Shown here piece after piece: positions 63,536 through 64,000 of a stretch of DNA of 64,000 nt. The stretch lies in contig ONLK01000002.1 of assembly GCA_900318615.1 (NCBI GenBank), forward strand, positions 1 through 64,000. The letters run 5' to 3'. Within the stretch, counting starts at the first letter, position 1, and each line of letters opens with the position of its first letter. The DNA comes from an uncultured Eubacteriales bacterium (GTDB taxonomy: Bacteria; Bacillota; Clostridia; Lachnospirales; Lachnospiraceae). Made by a program: the position numbers and the translations under genes. The notes below the pieces were generated by a model. The model saw nothing but the letters and a program-made list of their open reading frames with translations, was not told where the DNA came from and searched no databases.

Positions 63536-64000
63536 TCAGATCCTTTCGGCGATCAGGTCCCCCATCTGCACCGTGCCAACCTTCGTGCATCCTTCCGAGA
63601 AGATGTCGCCCGTGCGGTATCCTTCCTTCAGGACCTGTTTGACGGCTGCCTCCACGGCATCCGCCGCCGGATCCTGATCCAGCGAAAAACGGAGCATCAT
63701 TGCCGCAGAAAGAATGGTCGCAATCGGATTGGCAATACCCTTTCCGGCGATGTCCGGCGCGGAACCGCCGCTGGGCTCATAGAGGCCGAACTTTGTTTCA
63801 TTCAAAGAAGCGCTGGCCAGCATACCGATGGAACCGGAAATCTGGCTGGCCTCATCCGAAAGAATATCTCCGAACATGTTCTCGGTAAGAAGCACATCAA
63901 ACTGGGACGGATCCTTTACCAGCTGCATCGCGCAGTTATCGACAAGCATGTGAGAAAGCGTCACTTCCGGATAATCCTTGGCCACATCTTCGACGGTTTT
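63536..64000 (-). CDS. leuB: 3-isopropylmalate dehydrogenase, C-terminal part (5' end beyond window)
   Basis: Oxidative decarboxylation step of leucine synthesis. About 154 residues visible. Family stretches: [42 protein letters not shown], then [20 protein letters not shown] and the NAD-binding C-terminus. The frame continues beyond base 64000. It precedes ilvD in the same direction. Confidence 0.94.
   Translation of the reverse strand, partial: KTVEDVAKDYPEVTLSHMLVDNCAMQLVKDPSQFDVLLTENMFGDILSDEASQISGSIGMLASASLNETKFGLYEPSGGSAPDIAGKGIANPIATILSAAMMLRFSLDQDPAADAVEAAVKQVLKEGYRTGDIFSEGCTKVGTVQMGDLIAERI

Overview
The window looks like chromosomal DNA from an anaerobic Clostridia bacterium, most likely of the Lachnospiraceae type. 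This is inference from gene content and from the mid-range GC seen by eye. Supporting markers are AddAB instead of RecBCD, the run tig-clpP-clpX-lon-ysxC, ATP-dependent PckA, AsnA, DUF3842, a G3E GTPase, a Tat-exported FMN/FAD reductase, and AGGAGG-type ribosome binding sites before nearly every gene. Most genes lie on the minus strand. There is no phage, insertion sequence or CRISPR array. The window starts inside murB and ends inside leuB.

Layout from left to right. 1-11.6 kb: addB-addA, a YfhO-type membrane protein fused in frame to a DapL-like aminotransferase, and the 5' part of murB, all read leftward. 11.7-22.3 kb: a secreted triple-YARHG protein, valS, then the protein quality-control run tig-clpP-clpX-lon-ysxC from one good promoter. 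22.4-25.4 kb: two small XRE regulators on the plus strand, a G3E GTPase and a zinc alcohol dehydrogenase. 25.5-26.3 kb: a seven-gene tRNA array behind a perfect -35/-10 promoter. 26.4-30.3 kb: a phosphoesterase, the RdgB pyrophosphatase, an exported papain-like protease and an RNA methyltransferase. 30.5-38.4 kb: asnA, a DUF362 ferredoxin protein, an M3 peptidase, an exported flavin reductase, an HPr-like protein lacking the active histidine, and a thioredoxin reductase-like flavoprotein lacking NADPH motifs.

38.5-46.2 kb: a FecCD-type ABC importer operon headed by a methyltransferase and preceded by a leader that looks like a terminator/antiterminator switch. DUF3842, two envelope proteins and pckA follow. 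46.4-51.9 kb: tRNA-Thr, an orotate phosphoribosyltransferase-like protein, tRNA-Pro, and a large thioester-domain/CnaB surface adhesin with an N-terminal 33-bp repeat. 52.0-64.0 kb: phospholipase C-like protein, NUDIX hydrolase, glycogen branching enzyme with a histone-H1-like repetitive tail, DUF1015, serA, serC, ilvB, ilvD and leuB. This last block is amino-acid biosynthesis running into glycogen metabolism.

The most interesting unexplained items are the YfhO-aminotransferase fusion next to murB, the attenuator-like leader before the methyltransferase/ABC operon, the HPr-like protein with its neighbouring FFTR-like flavoprotein, and the basic repeat tail on GlgB. Long plus-strand open frames opposite addA, lon, clpX, tig, valS, pckA, serA/serC and ilvB were judged to be shadows.
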